Shown: in pieces, positions 24,889 to 33,886 of the stretch
Layout of the letters: each line of letters opens with the position of its first letter
Numbering within the stretch: position 1 is the stretch's first letter
DNA from: Synechococcales cyanobacterium 340R_concoct_173_sub
GTDB lineage: Bacteria; Cyanobacteriota; Cyanobacteriia; Leptolyngbyales; Leptolyngbyaceae
Length of the DNA: 40,778 bases
Direction: 5' to 3'
Assembly (NCBI GenBank): GCA_025354065.1
Contig: JANXNM010000392.1
Location: 1 to 40,778 of the forward strand
The notes under the pieces: model-generated
What the model was told of the DNA's origin: nothing
The model's database searches: none
Seen by the model: the letters and a program-made list of their open reading frames with translations, nothing else
Made by a program: the position numbers and the translations under genes

Positions 24889-26091
24889 TTAAGGTACAAA
24901 TCGGACAAATTTATTCTTCCCAAATTGCAACACCTGACCAATTAAATCCGATGGTGTTTCAAAAATGAAGTTTGGGTCGGTTACCTTTTCACCATTGAGT
25001 TTTACGCCACCGCCTTGAATCTGTCGTCTTGCATCAGAACTCGTTTTACAAAGGCCTGATGCACTCGTAACGAAGAAAACTTTGGCTGGAAACTCGATCG
25101 TACTGACCGAAAATTCTGGCACTGAATCTGCTTCCGTTGAGCCACCAATCAAATTTGCGGCATCTGCTTGGGCTTGTTGGGCCGCCGCCATCCCGTGATA
25201 TTGACTCACCACGTCTAGCGCCAAGATTTTTTGTTGATGGCGGGGATTTTGCGAAAGCTGGGTGTAGTCCAGTTGGGTGAGCAGTGTGATGTAGTTTTCT
25301 AGAAGTGCGTCAGGTGTTTTTTCTAATTTGGAATACATGGTGAGTGCATCTTCATTCAGCCCGACATAGTTTCCCAGAGATTTCGACATTTTTTGAGATC
25401 CATCAGTTCCAATCAAAATAGGCATTAACAACCCAAACTGAGGACGCATTCCAAAATGCCGCTGCAAATCTCGACCGACTGCGATATTGAACTTTTGGTC
25501 TGTGCCGCCAAGTTCCACATCCGATTCTATGGCGACCGAATCATAGCCCTGCATTAATGGATAGAGGAACTCGTGGAGGAAAATAGGGTTTCCTTTGTCG
25601 TATCGATCGCTAAACCCTTCTTTTGCGATCATTTGCCCGACGGTCATAGTGCCTAGGAGTTCTAGAATCTTGGTTAAATCCATCCCCGCCAACCATTCGG
25701 AGTTGTAGCGAATTTCTAAGCGTCCCGGCGTATCAAAATCTAGAATCGGGCGAACTTGCTCTAGATAGGTTTGGGCATTGAGTTTGACTTGTTCTTCTGT
25801 AAGCTGCTTGCGAACCTCAGATTTGCCAGTGGGATCGCCAATTCGAGCGGTGAAGTCGCCAATGATTAGCACAGCCGTGTGGCCCGCATCCTGAAACGAT
25901 CGCATCTTACGCACCGGAATGCTGTGGCCTAAATGAATATCGGATCCGGTTGGGTCGATGCCCATTTTGATTCGCAGAGGCCGATCGCTTTGGAGAATGC
26001 GCTGCTCTAGATTTTCATCCGCATTAGTTGCATCGCCGGACGGGAAAATTTCATGGGTGCCCCGATGTAGCCAGCCAAAGGAAGAAGTCAT
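24889..26091 (-). CDS. tyrS: Tyrosyl-tRNA synthetase TyrS
   Basis: A 400-residue class I aminoacyl-tRNA synthetase charging tRNA-Tyr. HIGH appears as HLGH (DIHLGHSIP), the second signature as KMSKS ([14 protein letters not shown]), and the C-terminal S4 RNA-binding domain as [20 protein letters not shown]. The form is the longer TyrZ-like type found in cyanobacteria. The start ATG at 26091 ([17 protein letters not shown]) matches family N-termini; the open frame reaches a TTG at 26133 but those residues look untranslated. It is divergent from the PBP1A gene. Confidence 0.95.
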   Translation of the reverse strand: MTSSFGWLHRGTHEIFPSGDATNADENLEQRILQSDRPLRIKMGIDPTGSDIHLGHSIPVRKMRSFQDAGHTAVLIIGDFTARIGDPTGKSEVRKQLTEEQVKLNAQTYLEQVRPILDFDTPGRLEIRYNSEWLAGMDLTKILELLGTMTVGQMIAKEGFSDRYDKGNPIFLHEFLYPLMQGYDSVAIESDVELGGTDQKFNIAVGRDLQRHFGMRPQFGLLMPILIGTDGSQKMSKSLGNYVGLNEDALTMYSKLEKTPDALLENYITLLTQLDYTQLSQNPRHQQKILALDVVSQYHGMAAAQQAQADAANLIGGSTEADSVPEFSVSTIEFPAKVFFVTSASGLCKTSSDARRQIQGGGVKLNGEKVTDPNFIFETPSDLIGQVLQFGKNKFVRFVP

Positions 26092-26287
26092 GGGAATGCA
26101 GGTGGCTCCGAAAATGGAATAAGTATCAGCCAAAAACAGGTGTTCAATGCCCGTCTTTTATTAGATCACATTACTATAGGTTAAAGGGAAATACCATCAA
26201 TAAAACCTTTGTCAAGGACTAAATGTTCGACTATCCTAGTTAAAGCAATTCAATACTTTAGACAATCTATGTAGCGCACAACGATCG

Positions 26288-26316
26288 TTGCATCTACTAT
26301 AGGTGGCGTGTAGGAT
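26288..26316 (+). promoter_or_regulatory. Possible promoter of the class A PBP gene
   Basis: TTGCAT (26288-26293) and TAGGAT (26311-26316) are separated by 17 bases, about 60 bases before the GTG start at 26376. Confidence 0.35.
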
Positions 26317-26375
26317 AAATTGTCTCTACCCTAATTTAAAGCTTCAATCCGTTCCGTCATCCAGAGAGAGTCGCC

Positions 26376-28265
26376 GTGTCGTCGAATACGTTACCCCGCA
26401 AGAACAACGAAAACGAATCGACCGCTCAATTTGTGGGTGGGGCCAGTAAAGTTGCGGGTGCAACGCTAATTGGGGTGTTGATGTTGAGCAGTTCGCTAGT
26501 GGCGGGTGCCTTGGTTGGTTTAGCCATTAGCTTTCAGAATTTGCCCGATGTGCGAATTTTACGAAATTATACGCCCAGCGAAACGACTCATATATATGAT
26601 GTGAACGGTAAGCATTTGACGAGTTTGCATGGGGAAGCAAATCGAGAAGTGGTGCCATTGGATGAAATTTCGCCGCACTTGAAACGATCGGTGATGGCTA
26701 TTGAAGACAGTTATTTTTATGCCCACAAAGGGGTTAATGCAACTTCGGCGGGTCGTGCGCTGAAAGCAAATTTTAACCGAGGTGAAACTAGTGAAGGCGG
26801 GTCTACCCTGACCATGCAGTTAGTTAAAAATCTATTCTTATCGCCCGAACGTGCCTTTACCCGAAAACTTGCTGAAGCCGTCTTAGCGTTGCGAGTCGAG
26901 CAGGTTTTTAAAAAGAATGAAATTCTCGAACTTTATCTCAACCAAATTTACTGGGGACACAATAATTATGGTGCAGAAACTGCGTCTCAGAGCTACTTTG
27001 GTAAATCTGTACGAGATTTGAATTTGGCTGAATCCGCAATGATGGCAGGTATCATTCAAGCTCCTGAAGATCTCAGCCCGTTTCGAGATATAAAGTCTGC
27101 TACCACTCGTCAGCATGTGGTGCTGCAACGGATGCGGGATCTGAAGTGGATTACGCCTGAGGAAGAAAAACAGGCACGGGACTATAAAATAAAGCTTGGC
27201 AAAATCACATCGTTCCAGGGCAGTGAAATTCCCTATGTGACGGAGGCGATCGTTAAGGAAGTCGAGAAAAAATTTGGCCGCGATGCCCTTCTCAAAGGCG
27301 GACTACGGATTCAAAGTTCAATCGATACAAAGCTACAACGTATTGCAGAGGAAACGGTTCGTCAGAGCTACCGATCGGGGGCGGACCAAATGGCGCTGGT
27401 GGCTGTCGATCCCCGGACCCACTATGTAAAAGCAATGGTTGGCGGGATTGATTATAAAAAGAGCCAGTACAACCGAGCGACCCAAGCCCTGCGTCAACCG
27501 GGTTCTGCATTCAAACCATTTGTTTACTACGCGGCGTTTGCCAGTGGAAAGTATGGCCCAGATTCCACCATTATGGATAGTCCAGTGGGCTACCCTGATG
27601 GTGATGAGATGTATTATCCCCAGAATTACGATCGGAGTTTTACGGGAGCTATTAGTTTGCGGCGGGCGCTTGAGATGTCGCGAAATGTTCCGGCGGTGAA
27701 ATTGGGTCAAGAAGTCGGCTTGAACAAAGTGATTGAAATTTGTCGCAGTTTGGGAATTAAGAGTCCTATTGAGCCTGTAATATCATTGCCCCTGGGTGCG
27801 GTTGATGTGACACCGTTAGAAATGGCGACGGCCTATGCGACTTTGGCAAACAACGGCTGGCACAGCGATCCAACATTGATTGTCCAAGTCACAGACAGTA
27901 AGGGTGGCATGGTGTTGGACAATCGTCCGAAGCTTAGGCTGGTACTAGATCCTTGGTCTGCGGCGGCGACTAATGAGCTAATGCAGGGTGTGGTCAATCG
28001 TGGGACGGCAACTGCGGCTCAGCTTGGTCGTCCGGTGGCGGGGAAAACGGGAACAACGTCATCAGAAAAAGATATTTGGTTTGTGGGATCGGTGCCGCAG
28101 CTTTCGACAGCGGTATGGGTCGGGAATGATGATAATACTCCTCTCGGGTCTGGGGCGACAGGTGGAATGGTGGCGGCTCCGATTTGGCGTAATTTTATGT
28201 CGCAGGCTGTGCGTGATCTGCCTGTCGAAAGCTTTAGGCCGCCGAGTGATTTTCAAAAACCGTAG
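26376..28265 (+). CDS. Class A penicillin-binding protein (PBP1A-type)
   Basis: A 629-residue bifunctional glycosyltransferase/transpeptidase. It begins at GTG 26376 with a short cytoplasmic tail, then one membrane helix (about residues 25-50). The glycosyltransferase domain has the catalytic Glu110 in AIEDSYFYAHKGVN, GGSTLTMQLVKNLFL and RKLAEAVLALRVE. The transpeptidase domain has Ser377 in QPGSAFKP, SRN in EMSRNVPAVKL and KTGTTSS. The short C-terminus ends soon after the last motif. Typical length for cyanobacterial PBP1 paralogues. A D-Ala-D-Ala dipeptidase gene follows 22 bases later, so a wall-remodelling operon is likely. Confidence 0.93.
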   Translation: MSSNTLPRKNNENESTAQFVGGASKVAGATLIGVLMLSSSLVAGALVGLAISFQNLPDVRILRNYTPSETTHIYDVNGKHLTSLHGEANREVVPLDEISPHLKRSVMAIEDSYFYAHKGVNATSAGRALKANFNRGETSEGGSTLTMQLVKNLFLSPERAFTRKLAEAVLALRVEQVFKKNEILELYLNQIYWGHNNYGAETASQSYFGKSVRDLNLAESAMMAGIIQAPEDLSPFRDIKSATTRQHVVLQRMRDLKWITPEEEKQARDYKIKLGKITSFQGSEIPYVTEAIVKEVEKKFGRDALLKGGLRIQSSIDTKLQRIAEETVRQSYRSGADQMALVAVDPRTHYVKAMVGGIDYKKSQYNRATQALRQPGSAFKPFVYYAAFASGKYGPDSTIMDSPVGYPDGDEMYYPQNYDRSFTGAISLRRALEMSRNVPAVKLGQEVGLNKVIEICRSLGIKSPIEPVISLPLGAVDVTPLEMATAYATLANNGWHSDPTLIVQVTDSKGGMVLDNRPKLRLVLDPWSAAATNELMQGVVNRGTATAAQLGRPVAGKTGTTSSEKDIWFVGSVPQLSTAVWVGNDDNTPLGSGATGGMVAAPIWRNFMSQAVRDLPVESFRPPSDFQKP

Positions 28266-28287
28266 AGATTGACGAATTGAGAATTTA

Positions 28288-29004
28288 ATGAAGCCTTATC
28301 AGTTGGTTCCGATCGTCCCTAGTTCAGAGCCGATCGTCCCTATTCCCAGTCCAGAATTTGATCTAATTACGCCCCATCCCTATAAAAAACTTGGTGCGCC
28401 CTATGGTGAAAAGTCGCCGTTTTATGTGCGATCGGGCGTCTTAGAAAAACTGAGGGCAGCGCAGTCTAAATTACGATCGATTAAACCGGGCTGGCGAATT
28501 CAGATTTTTGATGCCTATCGTCCGGTGGCGGTGCAGCAATTTATGGTGGACCATACGTTGCAGGAAGTTTTGACGGCGAAGGGGTTGGGTAATGGTGCCA
28601 CGGAAGTAGAACGATCGCAGGCATTGCAAGAGGTGTATCAGTTTTGGGCGGTTCCTAATTTGGATCCATTAATGCCACCACCTCACAGTACGGGCGCGGC
28701 GGTGGATGTGACGCTGGTGGATGAATTGGGCACTACCGTAGATATGGGTTCGGAGATTGATGAGATTTCAGCGCGATCGTTCCCGGATCATTTTGTCGGG
28801 ACTATGGCAGGCGACCAGTTTGACCGAAATCGGCAGCTCTTAAACTTTGTTATGACTGGGGCAGGTTTTGCGCGGCATTATCACGAATGGTGGCATTTTT
28901 CTTGGGGCGATCAGCTTTGGGCTTGGACTGTGATGCGATCGAGGGCATATCAATCGATGACGGACCAGCCGAAGATAACGGCAAAGTACGCTCGCTTTGA
29001 GTAA
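28288..29004 (+). CDS. D-alanyl-D-alanine dipeptidase (VanX-type, M15D)
   Basis: A 238-residue zinc dipeptidase. The zinc motif SxHxxGxAxD appears as HSTGAAVDVTL with the His-Asp pair, and the EWWH motif as YHEWWHFSW, with the catalytic Glu and third zinc ligand His. IQIFDAYRPVAVQ also fits. It hydrolyses D-Ala-D-Ala. It follows the PBP1A gene by 22 bases, so the two look co-transcribed. No signal peptide is evident, so a cytoplasmic role in D-Ala recycling is plausible. Vancomycin resistance is not implied because no vanHA genes are present. Confidence 0.9.
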   Translation: MKPYQLVPIVPSSEPIVPIPSPEFDLITPHPYKKLGAPYGEKSPFYVRSGVLEKLRAAQSKLRSIKPGWRIQIFDAYRPVAVQQFMVDHTLQEVLTAKGLGNGATEVERSQALQEVYQFWAVPNLDPLMPPPHSTGAAVDVTLVDELGTTVDMGSEIDEISARSFPDHFVGTMAGDQFDRNRQLLNFVMTGAGFARHYHEWWHFSWGDQLWAWTVMRSRAYQSMTDQPKITAKYARFE

Positions 29005-29068
29005 CCTGAGGGGTGACTTTCAGTGGTACTATGGATAGCCGACCTCTTTATTTTAAGGAAACCGAATC

Positions 29069-29338
29069 ATGTCACTGGTCCAAGAAGACAAACAAAAAAT
29101 TATTACTGACTTCCAAAAACACGAGACCGACACCGGGTCCGTTGAAGTGCAGGTTGCAATGTTGACCGAGCGCATCAATCGTTTGAGCGGTCACCTCAAA
29201 ACTAACAAAAAGGATCACGGTTCTCGCATTGGTCTTTTGAAAATGATTAGCTTGCGGAAGCGTTTGCTGTCTTATGTTCAGAAGCTTGATTACGCGCGAT
29301 ACAAGACTTTGATTGGTCGGTTAGGTATTCGGGGTTAA
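29069..29338 (+). CDS. rpsO: 30S ribosomal protein S15
   Basis: An 89-residue primary 16S rRNA-binding protein of the platform. The sequence has the family blocks [20 protein letters not shown] and [20 protein letters not shown] then RKRLLSYVQ, full length. A ribosome-binding AAGGAAAC sequence is about 8-14 bases before the ATG. The PAM68-type gene follows 85 bases downstream. The leader (29005-29068) is short; autogenous control as in other bacteria is possible but not evident from sequence. Confidence 0.98.
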   Translation: MSLVQEDKQKIITDFQKHETDTGSVEVQVAMLTERINRLSGHLKTNKKDHGSRIGLLKMISLRKRLLSYVQKLDYARYKTLIGRLGIRG

Positions 29339-29423
29339 GAATTTTTCACTGGGTTTGAATCGATCGCGATTTAGATCTTTTGTTTTTCAAATGTCTTATT
29401 GTTGCTGTTGAGTATTGACGATT

Positions 29424-29894
29424 ATGTCAACTGAATCCAAAGAGCCAGACGCTTCTAAACCTGAATCGTTGCCCTTCGAGCCGACTTCTAAAAAAAAGAA
29501 GACTGCTGCGCCGCGATCGACTGGATTTATAACTGATCCATCTTCAGGAATTCCTCAAGTGGTGAGTCAGCGCATGGGAAGACGTATGGCGTTTTTCTCT
29601 GGCGTACCCAGTGTTTTGGGCATGGCAACGTTTATCGTTAGCTATTACTTAGTGTCTCAACAGCATTACAATTTACCAAATTCAGCCGTGTTACTGGTGA
29701 GTCTCGGGTTCTTCGGGTTGGGAGTCTTAGGGTTGTCCTATGGTATTCTGTCCGCCTCCTGGGAGCCAGAACAAGAAGGTTCGATTTTGGGCACTGAGCA
29801 ATTTGGGATTAATTTTGCCCGTGCAAGTGATGCGTTTAAAGAAGCTCGTCGTGTGGCGATTCGGGACGCAGAAAAGACAAAGAAGAAGAAGTAA
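29424..29894 (+). CDS. PAM68-family photosystem II assembly protein
   Basis: A 156-residue two-helix membrane protein of the PAM68/DUF3464 family. The charged N-terminus is rich in Lys, Ser and Pro; a conserved GIPQVVSQRMGRRMAFFSGV segment leads into two membrane helices (about residues 65-85 and 95-115), then an EPEQEGSxLGxEQF-type motif and Lys-rich end. In cyanobacteria and chloroplasts PAM68 helps insert the CP47 antenna protein and binds ribosomes, so its place after rpsO is notable. The ATG at 29424 is preferred to TTG 29415. Confidence 0.88.
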   Translation: MSTESKEPDASKPESLPFEPTSKKKKTAAPRSTGFITDPSSGIPQVVSQRMGRRMAFFSGVPSVLGMATFIVSYYLVSQQHYNLPNSAVLLVSLGFFGLGVLGLSYGILSASWEPEQEGSILGTEQFGINFARASDAFKEARRVAIRDAEKTKKKK

Positions 29895-29940
29895 ACGATC
29901 GAAGCGTTTGATTCTGAACTGTTTTAAAAAACATAATATT

Positions 29941-29980
29941 AAAAACCACATTGGGACTCTTCTCCTAGTGCGGTTTTTAA
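29941..29980 (+). terminator. Strong rho-independent terminator after the rpsO-PAM68 unit
   Basis: A 16-bp arm at 29941-29956 pairs with 29963-29978 with a single mismatch and two wobble pairs; the right arm ends in TTTTT and the left begins AAAAA, so it can work in both directions. Confidence 0.85.
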
Positions 29981-30052
29981 TTTCTCATCCTAATAACGAT
30001 CGCCCCTTGAACTGATAGATAATATCGGTTTGTTTCGTTGGAAATTGCGATC

Positions 30053-31402
30053 GTGAAATCAAAGAATTCGCTTTTAGATGTGTTTGCAAGCCGCAAGATG
30101 GCGACGCTGCTAATGCTAGGGTTTTCGTCGGGGTTGCCCTTATATTTGACGGGAAAAGACCCAATGCAGGCATGGCTTTCTAATGAAGGCGTTGATCTGA
30201 AAGTGATCGGGTTCTTTAGCATTGTGGCGTTGCCCTATTCGTTGAAATTTTTGTGGTCGCCTTTTATCGATCGGTATGTCCCACCGTTTCTTGGTCGTCG
30301 TCGGGGTTGGCTATTGATAACGCAGATTTTGTTGATTATTACGATCGCGCTGATGGGATTCCAAGATCCCGGAGCCTTGAAGACGGTTCCGACGGCAATG
30401 ACAGCAGCGACGGCTTGTGCAGGAAGTGGTTTTTTTCAAGGACTGTGTGAAATTCGCCATACGGTTGGCTTGATGGCCGGGAGTTCTATTTTTTGGTTCG
30501 CGATGATCGTGGCCTTTTTTAGTGCGACTCAGGACATTGTGGCAGATGCCTATCGAACGGATAGTTTGACCGAATCTGAACGCGGGGCCGGGGCTTCTAT
30601 ATTTTTGTTTGGGTATCGCATTGCGATCCAAATTGCGGGTGCACTGACGTTGGCATTTGCACAGGTGATGCTTTGGAAATGGGTATATTTTGTGATGGCG
30701 TTGTTGATGAGTGTGGGGGTGGTCGCGTCCCTGATTGCACCGGAACCTGAGCAAGATAGTTTGCCGCCGACTAGTTTGGTAAATTCAATTATGTTGCCAT
30801 TTCAGGAATTTTTTCAGCGAAGTGGTTGGCAGCGGGCGATATTAATTCTTGTTTTTATTGTGATTTATAAGTTGGGTGATTCACTTTTACGTAACGTTGC
30901 TACTCCGTTTTTATTAGACAAAGGATTGGGGTTTAGTACAGCGGATATTGCATTTCCAAAGTTGATTGCATTCTGGGCGACGACGATCGGGACCCTGTGT
31001 GGTGGCGTAATTATGACGCGGATTGGGGTGAATAAGTCACTATGGATTTTTGCAATTTTACAGGCCGTTGGGAATTTGGCTTATGTGTTGTTAGCGATCG
31101 TGGGTAAGAGTTATCCCATTATGTTTGCGGCGTTAAATATTGAGAATTTCTGTGCTGGCCTTGAGGCTGCGGCATTTGTGGCGTTGTTGATGAGTTTGTG
31201 CAATGTGGGATTATCGGCAACGCAATATGCTTTGTTTTCGTCATTGCAGGCTTTTAGTCGAGATATTTTAACGGCTCCGGCGGGGGTTTGGGCGGGACAA
31301 ATGGGCTGGGTTCCATTCTTCACAATGACAGCGATCGCAGCCTTGCCAGGGATTTTATTATTGCCGTTTTTTGCGCCTTGGAATGAGGGGAATGTGGAAT
31401 AG
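30053..31402 (+). CDS. AmpG-like MFS permease
   Basis: A 449-residue polytopic protein with roughly 12 membrane segments. The N-terminal blocks LMLGFSSGLPLYLTGKDPMQ, AWLSNEGVDLKVIGFFSI, PYSLKFLWSPFIDR and FLGRRRGWL match the AmpG family, which imports muropeptides in Gram-negative bacteria. The start is taken as GTG 30053, preceded by GGAA at 9-12 bases; TTG 30038 is the alternative. Position downstream of PBP1A and a D-Ala-D-Ala dipeptidase gives it a wall-recycling context, but a strong terminator (29941-29980) isolates it transcriptionally. Confidence 0.87.
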   Translation: MKSKNSLLDVFASRKMATLLMLGFSSGLPLYLTGKDPMQAWLSNEGVDLKVIGFFSIVALPYSLKFLWSPFIDRYVPPFLGRRRGWLLITQILLIITIALMGFQDPGALKTVPTAMTAATACAGSGFFQGLCEIRHTVGLMAGSSIFWFAMIVAFFSATQDIVADAYRTDSLTESERGAGASIFLFGYRIAIQIAGALTLAFAQVMLWKWVYFVMALLMSVGVVASLIAPEPEQDSLPPTSLVNSIMLPFQEFFQRSGWQRAILILVFIVIYKLGDSLLRNVATPFLLDKGLGFSTADIAFPKLIAFWATTIGTLCGGVIMTRIGVNKSLWIFAILQAVGNLAYVLLAIVGKSYPIMFAALNIENFCAGLEAAAFVALLMSLCNVGLSATQYALFSSLQAFSRDILTAPAGVWAGQMGWVPFFTMTAIAALPGILLLPFFAPWNEGNVE

Positions 31403-31534
31403 TAAATTTAGAATGGTGAATGCGATCGGACCTTAAAAATTCGATCGTAGATTGATTGAGTATTGGCGCAAAGATCAAAGTGCATGTCGCCGTATTCCTG
31501 TACGCTAGATGTCTGTAGAGTTTCAGCATTGATC

Positions 31535-32335
31535 ATGACATCTGTTTCCCAACGTTTTCAGCAACTTCGCGATCGCGCTCAATGTGCTTTGATACCCTTT
31601 CTGACAGCGGGCGACCCTGATCTTGTCACGACAGCGGAAGCCCTGCGGGTATTAGACCGATCGGGTGCGGACATTATTGAACTTGGGGTGCCTTATTCTG
31701 ATCCGTTGGCTGACGGTCCTGTGATTCAGGCGGCAGCGACACGGGCGTTGGAGCGTGGGGTGAAGCTGAATGATGTGTTAGCGATGTTGAAAGAGGTGAT
31801 TCCAACTATTAATGCGCCGATCGTTCTTTTTACTTATTACAACCCGATTTTAAACCGTGGTATTGATAGCTTTCTGCAAGAAATTTCGAGTATTGGGGTG
31901 AAGGGATTAGTGGTGCCAGATTTGCCATTGGAAGAATCGGATGGATTGTTGAAACCTGCCTTGACCTATGGCATTGAAGTGATATTGCTAGTTGCGCCCA
32001 CTAGTCCTGCCCCTCGGATTGTGGCGATCGCTCGTCAGTCCCAAGGGTTTATTTATGTGGTGAGTACGACGGGTGTGACGGGAATGCGAACGCAGATTAG
32101 TGCGAAAACAAAAGATTTGATTCAAGAATTGCGAGTTGTGAGTGATAAACCTGTGGCTGTGGGGTTTGGGATTTCGCAGCCGGAACATGCGCGGCAGGTG
32201 ATGGAATGGGGCGCAGATGGGGCGATCGTCGGAAGTGCTTTTGTCAAACGGTTGTCTGAAGGATCGCCAAAGGAAGGTTTGAAATCAATAGAGGCATTTT
32301 GTCGCACGTTAAAAGCTGCAATTACTTCTGATTAG
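31535..32335 (+). CDS. trpA: Tryptophan synthase alpha chain
   Basis: A 266-residue TIM-barrel subunit that cleaves indole-3-glycerol phosphate to indole and glyceraldehyde 3-phosphate. The catalytic Glu and Asp are visible in [17 protein letters not shown]. Other family blocks are [45 protein letters not shown] and [11 protein letters not shown]. The ATG at 31535 matches the family start. The open frame extends to a TTG at 31463 but that part is Cys-rich and unlike the protein. trpB is not nearby, so trp genes are dispersed, as in other cyanobacteria. Confidence 0.95.
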   Translation: MTSVSQRFQQLRDRAQCALIPFLTAGDPDLVTTAEALRVLDRSGADIIELGVPYSDPLADGPVIQAAATRALERGVKLNDVLAMLKEVIPTINAPIVLFTYYNPILNRGIDSFLQEISSIGVKGLVVPDLPLEESDGLLKPALTYGIEVILLVAPTSPAPRIVAIARQSQGFIYVVSTTGVTGMRTQISAKTKDLIQELRVVSDKPVAVGFGISQPEHARQVMEWGADGAIVGSAFVKRLSEGSPKEGLKSIEAFCRTLKAAITSD

Positions 32336-32412
32336 AACTTCTAATTAGAGTTGCGATCGAATCCATTGGCGGAATTGTTGAATTAGATTGTTTTTCCCAC
32401 AGAATGAGCTAA

Positions 32413-33219
32413 TTAAAAATGAATTCCAGTGTGAGCGACGATCGTCATCACTTGTTCTCGGGAGAGTTTAGGAAATCCCTTTGTAATAGTGTCTAGTGTG
32501 GCCTGAGCTAGTGCCAAGGGTAATATACAAAAATCCTTGGCAGGACCAGCGGGTAGGGCACTAGTATACCGATCGGCTAATTCTAGATTGCGTCTTGCAT
32601 ATTGGTCGAGTTCAGTCATCGTCCAGCCCTGTGGCATAAACGTCACCCCCCGACTTAGATCTTCATTGTGATTTCGCAAGATATTCACCGCCTGCAAGCC
32701 TCTCCCAAACCCGATCGCATCTTGTCGATTGCTATTTGTTCCGTCGTGCCACGCCCACAGATCAGAGAGTAAGAGTCCGACCGAACCCGCCACACTAAAG
32801 GTATACCGATCGAGATCAAATTCAGTATGAATAGTCCAGTTATGATCGGCCCAATAGGCCATCCGATCGGCCATTGCCGCAGTTGCTTCCCAGATGCGTG
32901 GGGCGATGGAGGCAGGGGCTTCATTTAGCCATTCAGCTAAACGTAAAGAGACTTCTGGAAATGAGTGAGATCCAAAAATGGTGTCAAATTGATGATGATC
33001 AAACCGTCCCCTCCCTGATTGAATCATTTGGCTAATTTCCCGTAGAACCTCAGATTTGATCTTGTTTTCTATGGTTGGATGATCCTCCACTTCATCGATC
33101 GCCCGCATACAAAGATAGCCAGAAGCCACGGCTGATCTAAGGTCTGGGGGAAGATGACTAATGGGAATGTAGAACGTTCGACTAGTCTCTTTGAGTAGAG
33201 AAAGGGCATCTTGGCGCAT
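32413..33219 (-). CDS. Phytoene/squalene synthase-family prenyl transferase
   Basis: A 268-residue enzyme of the trans-isoprenyl head-to-head synthase family. Two Asp-rich motifs are visible: YLCMRAIDEVEDHP (first, about residues 36-49) and RGLQAVNILRNHNEDLSRG (second, about 169-187), which coordinate Mg-diphosphate. It begins SLLKETSRTFYIPISHLP, also typical. The length is below that of typical CrtB (about 310). It could be a squalene/presqualene-type or phytoene synthase paralogue; substrate and product cannot be set from sequence alone. It is convergent with trpA and divergent from the EVE gene; no carotenoid or hopanoid genes are beside it. Confidence 0.8.
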   Translation of the reverse strand: MRQDALSLLKETSRTFYIPISHLPPDLRSAVASGYLCMRAIDEVEDHPTIENKIKSEVLREISQMIQSGRGRFDHHQFDTIFGSHSFPEVSLRLAEWLNEAPASIAPRIWEATAAMADRMAYWADHNWTIHTEFDLDRYTFSVAGSVGLLLSDLWAWHDGTNSNRQDAIGFGRGLQAVNILRNHNEDLSRGVTFMPQGWTMTELDQYARRNLELADRYTSALPAGPAKDFCILPLALAQATLDTITKGFPKLSREQVMTIVAHTGIHF

Positions 33220-33292
33220 AAAAATCCTACGATCCTCTAATACACTAATGAATTTTATCGCAAGCTGATTGTGCTGGTGTCCGAAATGGCTG

Positions 33293-33337
33293 TTTTTTAA
33301 TAATTAGTTTTTAATAGTTGGTTTTTTAATAGAATAA
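33293..33337. repeat. Three imperfect TTTTTAATAG-type repeats
   Basis: Three imperfect 14-16-base units beginning TTTTTTAATAA, TTTTTAATAG and TTTTTTAATAG run head to tail in the gap between the synthase and EVE genes. Confidence 0.55.
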
Positions 33338-33406
33338 CTAGAGACTTGTATCTGCAATCGGATAGCATCTTTAAAGTAAATTTCAACGTAAATTCTGCCT
33401 AATTCT

Positions 33407-33886
33407 ATGACCTACTGGCTGATTAAATCTGAACCTGATGTCTATGGCATCGATGATCTTAAAAAAGAACAAGTGGGCATCTGGGATGGAGTGCGTAATT
33501 ATCAAGCCCGTAATTATTTAAAATCGATGGAAATGGGAGATTATTGCTTTTTTTACCACTCTAATGCTAAACCGCCGGGTATTGCTGGATTGGCAAAAAT
33601 TGTTGAAACTATGGTTGTTGACCCCAGCCAGTTTGATAGGAATAGTGATTACTTTGATCCAAAATCAACGGTGGATGCTCCGCGTTGGCATACGGTGAAG
33701 TGCGAGTATGTTGAGACATTGCCGGAATTGATCTCATTGGAAACACTTCGATCGCACTTTGGTGAGGATGAATTACTTGTGGTTAAACGGGGAACAAGAC
33801 TATCGGTGATTCCCGTATCATTTGAGAGCGCCGATCGGTTGCTGAAGATTGGTGGATTTATGACTAGATTCCAGCCCTTGATATAG
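33407..33886 (+). CDS. EVE domain protein
   Basis: A 159-residue protein with the EVE fold (PUA/YTH-like, binds modified bases). It has the diagnostic start WLIKSEPDVYGIDDL, WDGVRNYQARNYLKSM and YCFFYHSN, near-identical in pattern to thymocyte-nuclear-protein-1-like bacterial members. EVE domains recognise modified nucleotides in DNA or RNA. No restriction genes are beside it. The last 69 bases overlap the 3' end of the sensor kinase gene on the opposite strand. Confidence 0.9.
   Translation: MTYWLIKSEPDVYGIDDLKKEQVGIWDGVRNYQARNYLKSMEMGDYCFFYHSNAKPPGIAGLAKIVETMVVDPSQFDRNSDYFDPKSTVDAPRWHTVKCEYVETLPELISLETLRSHFGEDELLVVKRGTRLSVIPVSFESADRLLKIGGFMTRFQPLI

Noticed and set aside
27333..27710. 125-codon antisense frame inside the class A PBP gene
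   Set aside because: Antisense shadow of a strongly supported gene, with no protein-like composition.
32330..32345. ATTAGA-ACT-TCTAAT hairpin at the trpA stop
   Set aside because: No T tract follows, so it is not a convincing terminator.
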